Below the pieces are notes generated by a model. The model did no database searches. It was not told the DNA's origin and worked only from the letters and a program-made list of their open reading frames with translations. Shown piece after piece: positions 34,525 to 42,434 of a stretch of DNA of 64,000 nucleotides. Where the stretch lies: positions 1 through 64,000 of the forward strand of contig NZ_VFPT01000003.1 of NCBI RefSeq assembly GCF_006716865.1, in the 5' to 3' direction. Position numbers and translations under genes: made by a program. This stretch comes from Roseinatronobacter monicus (lineage in GTDB: Bacteria; Pseudomonadota; Alphaproteobacteria; Rhodobacterales; Rhodobacteraceae). The first letter of the stretch is position 1; the number at the start of each line of letters is the position of its first letter.

Positions 34525-34552
34525 TAAGAAAAGGCCCGACCGATGGCCGGGC
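34525..34552 (-). terminator. Intrinsic terminator, copy B
   Basis: The minus-strand stem GCCCG/CGGGC is followed by CTTTTCTTA, as at 12866-12893. Confidence 0.65.
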
Positions 34553-34591
34553 GTGGGGTGTGATGGGTTGGGGTGATCAGGGGCGGCGGCG

Positions 34592-34789
34592 TCAGTCCGC
34601 GCCCATTGGGTTAGCCTTTGTCTGCAGGCGCGCATGGCTGGCCAGCATGGCGCGGTAAAACCGCTGGCGCGCGACGCGAAGCCCGCGCATGCGCCGCAAG
34701 CTGGGATGCAGCGCCCGGATCGCGGCGCGCAGCACAGTGCAGGGCCTGTCCTGAGGGGTTACCCCGAGATGTGCATAGAACGGGTCCAT
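34592..34789 (-). CDS. Small arginine-rich hypothetical protein, copy B
   Basis: This 65-aa homologue of 12933-13130 starts MDPFYAHLGVTPQDRP. Its start overlaps the stop of the upstream gene in the same TGATG arrangement. The Arg-rich helix is conserved almost without change. Confidence 0.65.
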   Translation of the reverse strand: MDPFYAHLGVTPQDRPCTVLRAAIRALHPSLRRMRGLRVARQRFYRAMLASHARLQTKANPMGAD

Positions 34790-35304
34790 CACCATGACCC
34801 CTGCGCATAACTGGCGGGGCAAGCTTGCGGCGGGCCGGAGGGGGACAGGGCACCGCATGGGTTGTAATCGAGCAGGTTCGCGCGCGCGGCGGCGTCGAAG
34901 CAAAAGCTGCCATCTGCGGCACGGGTCGTTCCGGATGCCGCGCGCAAATCCTGCAGCACATCGCAGGCGATGCGCGTAATCGCGTGCCTGAGCGCCAGAT
35001 TGCGGGGCGCAGGTGCTGGCTGGTCCAGCGCAACATAGGGGATGATCACGTCTGGACAGGGGCATTCCACATCACCCGCCCAGGCGGTGAGGCCTGTGAT
35101 CAGGCAGATGTCATGATCACAGTGAAAGCTGACCATGACATGGGTGATACCGGCCTGGATCAGGTGATCATAAAGCCGGGTCATATTGGCGGCCATCAGC
35201 GCGGCGAGGCAAGCCTCGGCCTCGGCATGCCGGGCCTGCAGCCCGTGAAAATCCGTGCGGGCCGGGGGCAGCGGGGCGGGTAATGTCGGGGTATTCTGGC
35301 GCAT
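34789..35304 (-). CDS. DUF6878-like hypothetical protein, copy B
   Basis: This 171-aa homologue of 13130-13645 starts behind a conserved AAGGAGA. A longer frame reaching 35589 exists only because an upstream stop codon is missing in this copy, and that extension is not homologous to protein sequence in copy A. The Asp/Cys-rich C-terminus is retained. Confidence 0.65.
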   Translation of the reverse strand: MRQNTPTLPAPLPPARTDFHGLQARHAEAEACLAALMAANMTRLYDHLIQAGITHVMVSFHCDHDICLITGLTAWAGDVECPCPDVIIPYVALDQPAPAPRNLALRHAITRIACDVLQDLRAASGTTRAADGSFCFDAAARANLLDYNPCGALSPSGPPQACPASYAQGSW

Positions 35305-35401
35305 CGATCTCTCCTTGAAACAGGCGGGGGACGTGCGCGTCGCGGGGTGGTCTTTCCTCTGCCCCGCAAGGCGCATCTCTGCCCTGCCAGCCTCTTCCTC
35401 T

Positions 35402-35920
35402 TCACGCGGCCAGCTGCAGCACGCGGGCGGCAAAGGCGCGCCAGAGCGGATCGACCAGACGCCCATCCAGAAGATCGGCGCGGTGGCGCAGCCGCTGCGC
35501 CATATCGGTCTCGCGCCAGTCAGTGGCACGGCCCGCCTGTGCGCGCAGCTGGCTTGCCTCCTGCACCACGGATCGCGCCTCGGCAGCACTGGTCACCGGA
35601 TGGCACCAGGCCACTGCGCTCTCGCTGGCCGCACCCGCGAGCACCAGACGCGCGTCGCGGTCCAGAATGGCGATCATCTGCCGGGCAGCATCGGGGGCCA
35701 TGTCCTCGGCATGATCGATCGCGCCCTGCATGGCCTCGGCCAACGTGGCGAACCGGGCAAGGACCATGGGCGCGGCCCGGCCCGACATCTGCGCAGCGGG
35801 CAAGGTGTTTGAGACTGTCAGGGCGAAGGGGCGATTGGGATCAGCGGTGCCATTTGGGTTGTGTGGCGCGGGGCCGCTCGGGCGAGGGGTCGGGTGAAAC
35901 GGCATGGGAAAGTCGAACAT
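35402..35920 (-). CDS. Hypothetical protein, copy B
   Basis: This 172-aa homologue of 13751-14269 has the same proline-rich start (MFDFPMPFHPTPRPSGP) and helical core. An upstream in-frame ATG at 35980 is possible but lacks support from copy A. Confidence 0.65.
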   Translation of the reverse strand: MFDFPMPFHPTPRPSGPAPHNPNGTADPNRPFALTVSNTLPAAQMSGRAAPMVLARFATLAEAMQGAIDHAEDMAPDAARQMIAILDRDARLVLAGAASESAVAWCHPVTSAAEARSVVQEASQLRAQAGRATDWRETDMAQRLRHRADLLDGRLVDPLWRAFAARVLQLAA

Positions 35921-36101
35921 GGCTGATATCTCCGACGGCGCGGAAAGCCTCTCTCCCCGCTTCAAACCGTCAAAGACCAAACCGCCGCCCTCTTCCTCGA
36001 AAGGGGGCGGCAGATAATCTAGGCTTAAGTCAGCAATCAGGATGTTGCAGACACTACCAGCTTATGCCAGCCTCGGATCGCTCGACCGGGGGACAGCCAT
36101 C

Positions 36102-36449
36102 ATGAAGTTCAAGGTTACAGAGGACTGGACAGCCACTTATGTTGATCCAATAGTTTTACAGGCCGGCGACGTGCTTTATCTCACGGGTCGTAAGGAAAAC
36201 TGGGATGGCTACATCTGGCTATGGGCGAAATCCGCAGGCGGTCTGGAGGGCTGGATACCCGATACCATCGTAAGAAAAGCAAACGATGGCTGTGCAGCAG
36301 CTGAAGATTATAATGCTGCTGAACTTACTTGTCAGGTGGGCGAAATTGTTACAGGCGAAAAGGAAACACACGGCTGGGTATTCTGCCGGTCAGCGGACGG
36401 TTCTGCCGGTTGGGTTCCGCTGAAAAACCTTGTGTCGAGTGTCGAGTAA
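36102..36449 (+). CDS. Two-SH3-domain-like protein, inserted in copy B
   Basis: This 115-aa protein starts MKFKVTEDWTATYVDPIVL and contains two SH3-like barrels. The first has AGDVLYLTGRKENWDGYIW ending WIPDTIV. The second has YNAAELTCQVGEIVTGEKE ending GWVPLKNL. The paired pattern resembles bacterial SH3-type ligand-binding proteins. No signal peptide is seen in this frame. It is on the plus strand against the module, has lower GC, and is absent from the corresponding place in copy A, so it is an insertion. The ATG at 36102 fits the domain start. Confidence 0.7.
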   Translation: MKFKVTEDWTATYVDPIVLQAGDVLYLTGRKENWDGYIWLWAKSAGGLEGWIPDTIVRKANDGCAAAEDYNAAELTCQVGEIVTGEKETHGWVFCRSADGSAGWVPLKNLVSSVE

Positions 36450-36470
36450 GGGTTCATCTTGATTTTTTAT

Positions 36471-36491
36471 GGGGCGCCAGTGAGGCGCCCC
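36471..36491. other. Hairpin between SH3-like and DUF932 genes
   Basis: GGGGCGCC, five bases and GGCGCCCC form a perfect 8-bp stem midway between the convergent gene ends. No T tract follows on either strand, so intrinsic termination is uncertain. Confidence 0.45.
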
Positions 36492-36499
36492 ACCCAACT

Positions 36500-37699
36500 T
36501 CATCCGACCCGGTCGAGCAGCTTCTTGGCCCGCCCTTCCATGTCGAGGCGGGCATCCTGCTGGGTCTTGTCGCGCGCCAGCCGCGTGATGCCCTGCACGA
36601 AGTCGAAGATGCTCTCGGGCGGGCGGCCCTCTTCCATCAGCACCTTCTCGATGATCTTGCCAGACTCCGCCTTCGAGAAGCCGCGCTTGCGCAGGAAATC
36701 CGCGCGATCCTCATCGCTGCGCGCCACGATCTGCTGCCGCGCGGCCTTGATGCCGTTCACAAACCCCTGCGGCGAGGAATTGGCAAACCGCGTCAGCGCC
36801 GGGGCTGCCTCATGTGCGAAACGCGATGCCGCGTATTTCGAATGCCGGATCCTGATCTCCTGAAAATCCTCGACGCCCCAGAGGTTGCGGTTCTGGCACA
36901 CCGCCCGCAGGTAAAAGCTCGCCATTCCGAGGGTCTTGGCCCCAACCTCGGAGTTCCAGCAGTAAAACCCCCGGAAGTAGAGATCGGGCGAGCCATCGGG
37001 CAGCTTGCCCGCCTCGATCGGGTTGCGATCGTCGACCAGGAACAGGAAGACGTCGCGGTCCGAGGCATAGAGCGTGGTCGTGTCGCGGCTGATTTCGACA
37101 TCGGGGTTATAGACGCCCGTCGACCAGTCCAGCACGCCCGGCACCTTCCACCGCGTATCACCGGTGCCATTGCCCGCGATGCGCTGCACCGCCTCAACCA
37201 GTTCATGGTCATGGATCCTGCCGTAGCTGAAACCCGTTATCGCGCGCAGTTCGGTCCGGCCATCTTCCGTCTCGAAAGTCTTCACCTGCTCAGCGCGGTG
37301 GTTGGTCAGACCATATTGCAGGTTGATCCCCGCAAGCGGCGCAGGCAGCTGCCGCAGGTAGGACGCTGGTGCACCGACGATGCTGGCAAGCTGGCCGAAG
37401 GCCCAATGCGTGGGTGCGACCGGTTCTTGCGCCTTCGGCAACATCAGGTGCAACCGCTCGGGGTTGTCGCGCGCGGCCTCGACCCGGATGTCGGCGGTCT
37501 GCACCACCCGGCTCCGGCTGCGCTCGGACCGGCCTTTCACATCGGCCCAGAGATCGTCGAGCGACAGATACCGCTCATCATCCGGCCGGTTGAACCATTC
37601 GGACGACACCCGCCCGTTCCGCTCGCCTCGGCTCACATCCACTTTCCAGCCGCCAGCCCGCGTCGGCGCGACCGGATCCAGAACTTCCACAACACCCAT
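36500..37699 (-). CDS. DUF932 domain protein, copy B
   Basis: This 399-aa protein is almost identical to 14443-15642, with single changes such as AKEPV/AQEPV, TGFSYG for TGLSYG and EIRIRHSK for EIKIRHSK. GGAGGA precedes the ATG. Upstream sequence diverges after CTTAACCTGTC. An IS1182 copy lies 115 bases upstream. Confidence 0.88.
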   Translation of the reverse strand: MGVVEVLDPVAPTRAGGWKVDVSRGERNGRVSSEWFNRPDDERYLSLDDLWADVKGRSERSRSRVVQTADIRVEAARDNPERLHLMLPKAQEPVAPTHWAFGQLASIVGAPASYLRQLPAPLAGINLQYGLTNHRAEQVKTFETEDGRTELRAITGFSYGRIHDHELVEAVQRIAGNGTGDTRWKVPGVLDWSTGVYNPDVEISRDTTTLYASDRDVFLFLVDDRNPIEAGKLPDGSPDLYFRGFYCWNSEVGAKTLGMASFYLRAVCQNRNLWGVEDFQEIRIRHSKYAASRFAHEAAPALTRFANSSPQGFVNGIKAARQQIVARSDEDRADFLRKRGFSKAESGKIIEKVLMEEGRPPESIFDFVQGITRLARDKTQQDARLDMEGRAKKLLDRVG

Positions 37700-37813
37700 C
37701 GGTATTCCTCCGTGACAGGCGCTGGAAGCCACTCTCCCAGCCCTTAACCTGTCGCGAAAGCAACCAGCCCTTCTCTGACTCTCAAACGCAGATGTGAGGG
37801 GCAGCAATGCGGA

Positions 37814-39502
37814 GAGGGTGTGTGAAAACTCGCCTCTTTTAGTGAATTGTGGTATGCTCTCTACATCTGAAGCGGGGGTATATCATGGCGGGATTTATCG
37901 AAGGTTTGGACCGCCAGCAGACGATGTTGCTGCCTGAACATCTGGACGATTATGTTGATGAGAACAGCCCGGTCCGCGCCATTGATGCCTTTCTCGACAT
38001 GCTTGATCTCGCGATGCTTGGCTTCACTGTGCAGCCATCGCCGACCGGTCGGCCAGGCTATCATCCTGGGCTGTTGCTGCGGATTTATCTTTACGGGTAT
38101 TTGAACCAGATCCAGTCATCACGGCGGCTGGAACGAGAATGCGGTCGGAACCTGGAACTCATTTGGCTGACCGGTCGGTTGAAGCCGGATTTCAAGACGA
38201 TTGCTGATTTTCGTAAGGATAACGGGCCTGCGATCCGCAAAACCTGCCAGCAATTTGTTGCCCTATGCCGCAACATGGGTTTGCTCGACGGCGATGTTGT
38301 CGCGATTGATGGCAGCCGCTTTAAAGCGCTGAACTCCAAGGCCAAGAATTACACGCGCGGCAAGCTGCGCCAGAAGCTCGATGAGATTGATAAAGCAATC
38401 GAGCGTTATCTGGGCGAGTTGGATCGTGCTGATGCGGTGTTTGAGCAGACGGGCACTGTGCTGCCAGAGGCCCGCATGGAACGCACCCTGAGAAAGCTGG
38501 AACATCTGAAAAAAGAGGCGGTCCGCTACCGATCAATTGAACAGCGCATGGATGAGACTGGTGAAAGCCAGGTCTCGCTCAGCGACCCTGACGCCAGATC
38601 AATGGCAACAACAGCGCGCATGCCGCGCATTGTCGGCTACAATGTTCAGACCGCTGTCGAAGCCGATCACCATCTGATCGTCGCACATGAAGTCACCATG
38701 CTTGGGTTTGATCGGGACGCTTTATCGATGATGGCGGTAGCCGCGGGCGATGAAATGACGACAGATCAACTCACGGCAATCGCGGACAAAGGCTACTACA
38801 AGGGGGAGGAAATCGTCGTCAGCGAAGAGGCTGGCATCTCGGTTGTCGTTCCCAAACCCATGACATCAAATTCCGGTGCGCGCGGCCAGTTTGACAAGGC
38901 AGACTTCGCGTATGACGCCGCAAAGGATGTCTACATCTGCCCAGCGGGCGAGGATTTGATTTACAGATTTACCAGTCAACAAGACGACAAAGCCATCAGA
39001 TCATACTGGTCGGGCGCATGTGCTGATTGCGTCATCAAGGACAAATGCACGACCGGCAAGGAACGCCGCGTGCGCCGGTGGGAACACGAGGCTGTCCTTG
39101 AGCGCGTTCAGGCGCGGCTGGATGCCGACCCGGGCCAATTGGCTGTCCGAAGCATGACGGTAGAGCACCCCTACGGCACGATTAAATCATGGATGGGTGC
39201 TACGCATTTCAAAATGCGGACCCTGAAAAAGGTGGCGACGGAAATGGCGCTGCATGTGCTGGCCTATAACATGACCCGTGTCATGAACATCATGGGCATT
39301 CCGGCGATGATCGCGGCGATGAAGGCGTAAATGGCCTTGATTGCTCAAAATCCGCTCCCGAAAACACAGAAACCATCCTCAGATGCTCCCGCCGCCCTCG
39401 TGGCCCCCCGAGACGGACCAAATACTTCGCACGACTAAAAACACGCCCATACGGCGAGAACGACCGGTTTTTCCAAAAATAGTCGAGTTTTCACACACCC
39501 TC
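37814..39502 (+). mobile_element. Complete IS1182-family element
   Basis: This 1,689-bp element is bounded by 19-bp inverted repeats, GAGGGTGTGTGAAAACTCG at the left and its complement at 39484-39502. It is flanked by a 4-bp direct repeat, CGGA, at 37810-37813 and 39503-39506. It encodes one intact transposase. It is in the cargo slot upstream of the DUF932 gene in module B. Confidence 0.9.
37885..39330 (+). CDS. IS1182-family transposase
   Basis: This 481-aa DDE transposase starts MAGFIEGLDRQQTMLLPEHL and includes the N-terminal DUF772-type domain (GYHPGLLLRIYLYGYLNQIQ). It then carries the catalytic residues in VVAIDGSRFKALNSK, AIADKGYYKGEE and EHPYGTIKSWMG. A CxxC-type knuckle lies in SGACADCVIKDKC. 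GGGGG with ATATC lies before the ATG at 37885. An upstream frame to 37849 covers the terminal region and is unlikely to be used. It is intact and full length for the family. Confidence 0.95.
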   Translation: MAGFIEGLDRQQTMLLPEHLDDYVDENSPVRAIDAFLDMLDLAMLGFTVQPSPTGRPGYHPGLLLRIYLYGYLNQIQSSRRLERECGRNLELIWLTGRLKPDFKTIADFRKDNGPAIRKTCQQFVALCRNMGLLDGDVVAIDGSRFKALNSKAKNYTRGKLRQKLDEIDKAIERYLGELDRADAVFEQTGTVLPEARMERTLRKLEHLKKEAVRYRSIEQRMDETGESQVSLSDPDARSMATTARMPRIVGYNVQTAVEADHHLIVAHEVTMLGFDRDALSMMAVAAGDEMTTDQLTAIADKGYYKGEEIVVSEEAGISVVVPKPMTSNSGARGQFDKADFAYDAAKDVYICPAGEDLIYRFTSQQDDKAIRSYWSGACADCVIKDKCTTGKERRVRRWEHEAVLERVQARLDADPGQLAVRSMTVEHPYGTIKSWMGATHFKMRTLKKVATEMALHVLAYNMTRVMNIMGIPAMIAAMKA

Positions 39503-39772
39503 CGGACCTTGCGGACGTTCGCGCCATCCGCCCATGATCCTTCGCTGTTTAGCCATAACCGCGACTTTTGCTATAGGGGTCGGTCAGCACCGATGCGGCG
39601 CTGTTCGCACCCACCCGCATAGCGCCTGTCGCTTGTTCGCATTTGCAGCGGACGCCCGGGGCAGGCATCGCTATGGCGACATCACCTTGACTCGGTGATG
39701 CGCTTCGGAAAAGCTAATACAGTCGAGTGTGGGTGTATGCGTGGACACCCCAAGTTGGACGAGGTGAACAGG

Positions 39773-40738
39773 ATGCGACAATCAGGCTTGCTGGTCGGTG
39801 CTTTGCTTTTTTTCATGTCTGGCAATGCCACCGCACAGGACGCCCAGCGCGGGATCGATGCCTATCGCGCCGGCGATTTCGCGGAGGCCTATGCGCAATG
39901 GCTGCCGCTGGCGCTGGCGGGCGACGCCACCTGGCAGTTCAATATAGCCGTGCTCTATGCCAATGGCCAGGGCGTGGCGCGTGATCCGGGCACCGCGCTG
40001 GAATGGTTCGAGGCTGCCGCAAACAACGGCGAGCAGCGCGCGCAGATCATCATGGCCGAGCATTACGAAAGTTTTGACTTTTCAGCGCGTGGCATGGCGC
40101 AGCCTCGGGCGATCCATTGGCGGCGACAGGCGGCGCTGTCAGGTCATGCCATCTCGATGGCCATTTTGGCGAGGCATCTGGAGTTAGGGTATCCTGATGG
40201 CGAAGGCTTCTTCGAGGATCATGACGAGGCCACGCACTGGTACGACCAGGCGCTGGTTCATCTTGAGCGCGAGATACGCGAGAATGATGACCTGGAGGCG
40301 ATGTATCAACTCGCTGCGATCCTGGATCGCGGCCCTCTCTCCATCGAGTCCGACCGCGCCCGCGCAGCGCAATTATTCGAGCGTTACGTCGCCCAGACTG
40401 GCTCTAGGGCGGTGATGCACAATCTGGGGAATATCTACCGCAATTCAACCGCGGTTCGGGATCTGGCCTTGTCCCATCACTGGTACCGGCGCGCCGGGCT
40501 CGCGGGCTTGGCGTTTTCGCAAACCGAAGTTGCCGGCATGTATTTCGATGGCGAAGGCGTCGCGCCCGACGTGGAAAAGGCGCTGCTCTGGTATGTCATC
40601 GGCGCACAAAACAATTCCGGCCACAGAATTTTCGCCATCGATGAGGCGATCGATGCGCTGCCCGCGGAAGATCGCGCGCTTTTGCAAAGACGCGCCGAGC
40701 GCTGCATCGAACAGGACTACCGCGATTGCGGCCTGTGA
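39773..40738 (+). CDS. Exported Sel1/TPR-repeat protein
   Basis: This 321-aa protein has a classical Sec signal peptide: MRQSGLLVGALLFFMSG, then ATAQ as a likely cleavage site near residue 22. The mature part consists of Sel1-like repeats with the pattern of paired helices, for example FNIAVLYANGQGVARDPGTA, MAEHYESFD and GMYFDGEGVAPDVEKAL. Such solenoids mediate protein contacts in the periplasm or at the envelope. GAGG lies nine bases before the chosen ATG. It is on the plus strand in the slot between IS1182 and ssb, a place taken by the OLD nuclease and IS66 in copy A. Role unknown. Confidence 0.8.
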   Translation: MRQSGLLVGALLFFMSGNATAQDAQRGIDAYRAGDFAEAYAQWLPLALAGDATWQFNIAVLYANGQGVARDPGTALEWFEAAANNGEQRAQIIMAEHYESFDFSARGMAQPRAIHWRRQAALSGHAISMAILARHLELGYPDGEGFFEDHDEATHWYDQALVHLEREIRENDDLEAMYQLAAILDRGPLSIESDRARAAQLFERYVAQTGSRAVMHNLGNIYRNSTAVRDLALSHHWYRRAGLAGLAFSQTEVAGMYFDGEGVAPDVEKALLWYVIGAQNNSGHRIFAIDEAIDALPAEDRALLQRRAERCIEQDYRDCGL

Positions 40739-40887
40739 GCCAATAATCGTCGATCAACACCCAAACTTCGAAATGACAGCTTGTTTGGCATCGCGGTGGT
40801 GGATCTCTGTCATGCGCGTAAAGTTGGCGCTGTGAGCAACTGACCGTCCGCAAAGGGCTCGAAGCTGCCTTGCGGCAGTGCAGCGAA

Positions 40888-40909
40888 CCCGGCGGGTTTC
40901 CCCGCCGGG
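40888..40909 (-). terminator. Hairpin after ssb, copy B
   Basis: CCCGGCGG and CCGCCGGG (8-bp stem, 6-base loop) lie 24 bases past the ssb stop on the minus strand. The same structure follows ssb in copy A. The T tract is weak. Confidence 0.5.
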
Positions 40910-40933
40910 CCCGAGGGGGAGACCCCGTTCCTT

Positions 40934-41338
40934 TCAGAACGGGATCTCGTCGTCGCGGTCGACCAGCTCGGGGTTTTCACTCTCGGCCGATTTCGGGCGG
41001 CTCAGGAAATCGACCTTCTCGGCGATGATTTCGCAGCCGTAGCGGTCGTTGCCTGCGGCGTCGGTCCATTTCGTGTAGTGGATGCGGCCATGGACCAGGA
41101 GCTTCATGCCCTTTTCGCAGTGCTCCGCGACCGTCTTGCCGAGGCCATTGAAGCAGGTGATGCGGTGCCATTCCGTGTCCATGACCCGGTAGCCGTTCTC
41201 GTCGCGCAGCACGCGACCTTCCGAGAGGCGGGGGCGGGAGGTGGCGAGGCTGAAATTGGTGATCTTTGTGCCACCTTGGGTGGTGCGGGTTTCGGGTTTT
41301 TGGCCAATGTTGCCAGCGAGGATGACGATGTTTTGCAT
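40934..41338 (-). CDS. ssb: Single-stranded DNA-binding protein, copy B
   Basis: This 134-aa SSB is colinear with copy A, with changes in the loop after the HGR motif (HYTKWTDAAGNDR for HYSKWIDSMGNDR) and near the tail (SESENPELV). The DDEIPF tail is intact. It is divergent from the H-NS-like gene, with ~425 bases between them. Confidence 0.93.
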   Translation of the reverse strand: MQNIVILAGNIGQKPETRTTQGGTKITNFSLATSRPRLSEGRVLRDENGYRVMDTEWHRITCFNGLGKTVAEHCEKGMKLLVHGRIHYTKWTDAAGNDRYGCEIIAEKVDFLSRPKSAESENPELVDRDDEIPF

Positions 41339-41764
41339 GGGTAGCTTCCTTCTGTGTCCTGTCTTCGGGACCGTCCCTTCGACAAGACCCTGAAAAAGCC
41401 CGTCGGGTGACGCGTGCACGGTGGACGGAACGGACGCCGGAAACCCCCAGAGGACCGGGGTGGCGCGGGCAGCCCCAAAGGGGCAACACGGCCCGGTCTG
41501 ACGCGGGGTTGCGCGCGAGAGCCCGAACGGGATTAGGGGATTGTCAGTCGAAGGGATGGGCCAGCAGACAGAGCGACACGGGGAAGCCCGTGCCAGACCC
41601 TGTCATCCGGCACACATGGCCTGTCAGAACCCGAGCCCGGCACTGCACTGGCGGTCGATAGCAATCATCCCCAACCGCCATCCGCCCCCGCGCCGTCAGG
41701 GAGTTGCGGGGTACTGCCGATACAGGCTACCTTGCGGGATCATTCAGGACACGGAAAGCATAAC
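41339..41764. other. Divergent ssb / H-NS intergenic region
   Basis: This 426-base region has no supported gene and is homologous to 21166-21590. It should hold the ssb and H-NS-like promoters. GGGGTGGCGCGGGCAGCCCC-type short repeats and several G-rich runs are visible, but I cannot pick a promoter with confidence. Confidence 0.35.
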
Positions 41765-42085
41765 ATGGCTGATTTCGATCTCGAGGCGCTGTCGCTCACG
41801 GAACTGCGCAAATTGCACAAGGACATCGCCAAGGCGATCACCACCTACGAGGACCGGCAAAAGGCAGAAACCCGCGCCAAGGTGGAAGCATTCGCCAGAG
41901 AGCTGGGCTATTCGCTGGCCGAACTCATGGGCGAGGATGCAAAACCCAAGCGTGCGCCCGCCCCGGCGAAATACCGCCACCCTGAGAACCCGGCGCTCAC
42001 CTGGTCCGGCCGGGGGCGCAAACCGCTGTGGTTTGTGGAGGCGCTGGAGGCGGGCAAAACCGCAGAGGACATGGCCATCGGGTGA
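41765..42085 (+). CDS. H-NS family DNA-binding protein (HvrA-like)
   Basis: This 106-aa protein starts MADFDLEALSLTELRKLHKD with an N-terminal coiled-coil oligomerisation region (about 1-50), a basic linker (KPKRAPAPAK), then the family's minor-groove DNA-binding core KYRHPENPALTWSGRGRKP. H-NS/HvrA proteins silence AT-rich foreign DNA, and a plasmid copy can hide new cargo from the host. It is the only intact one of three in the window. A TGAGCTGC/GCAGCTCA hairpin at 42086-42117 follows the stop and may terminate it. Confidence 0.92.
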   Translation: MADFDLEALSLTELRKLHKDIAKAITTYEDRQKAETRAKVEAFARELGYSLAELMGEDAKPKRAPAPAKYRHPENPALTWSGRGRKPLWFVEALEAGKTAEDMAIG

Positions 42086-42434
42086 TGAGCTGCGGCTGAC
42101 ATCCCGGCGGCAGCTCACCATTGCCATATTTCAGCAAAGCGGCCGCTCAGGCGTGGCGCAGCAACCGAGCGCCACCAGTCTCAATGGGGTGCAGGTCTTG
42201 CATAGAGAACCTGCGCGAGACCGACGCAGAGGGCGGTGAGCTGCCTGACGGCACCGCAGCATTGCATTCGCAGCACCTTGCGAAAGCGGTCGGTCGTCGT
42301 GCCCCGCTCGACCGATGAAAATACGCAGAAGCGCTATTCCGAGATCGGGCGCAGTCGTCCGGTTGGATTTGAGCGATCGTCCTTAAATGACGCTCATAAT
42401 GCGCCATCGACTGAACCGAAGCAGTCTTTTCAAC
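42086..42434. other. Gap between H-NS-like gene and merA
   Basis: No gene is supported in these 349 bases. The TGAGCTGC-N16-GCAGCTCA hairpin just after the H-NS stop is the only clear structure. Confidence 0.4.

Larger units (their letters stand above)
24576..37753. repeat. Duplicated module, copy B, main block
   Basis: This is the direct-repeat partner of 2930-15696. The main differences are small indels in the methylase/helicase linker, an extra plus-strand SH3-like gene at 36102-36449, and point differences concentrated outside the toxin-antitoxin segment. Confidence 0.95.

Noticed and set aside
36329..37747. 472-codon open frame on the plus strand
   Set aside because: It lies antisense to the DUF932 gene, is an artefact of high-GC codon bias, and has no family resemblance.
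42147..42407. 86-codon frame between H-NS-like gene and merA
   Set aside because: No start signal or family pattern; it would overlap the putative H-NS terminator region.
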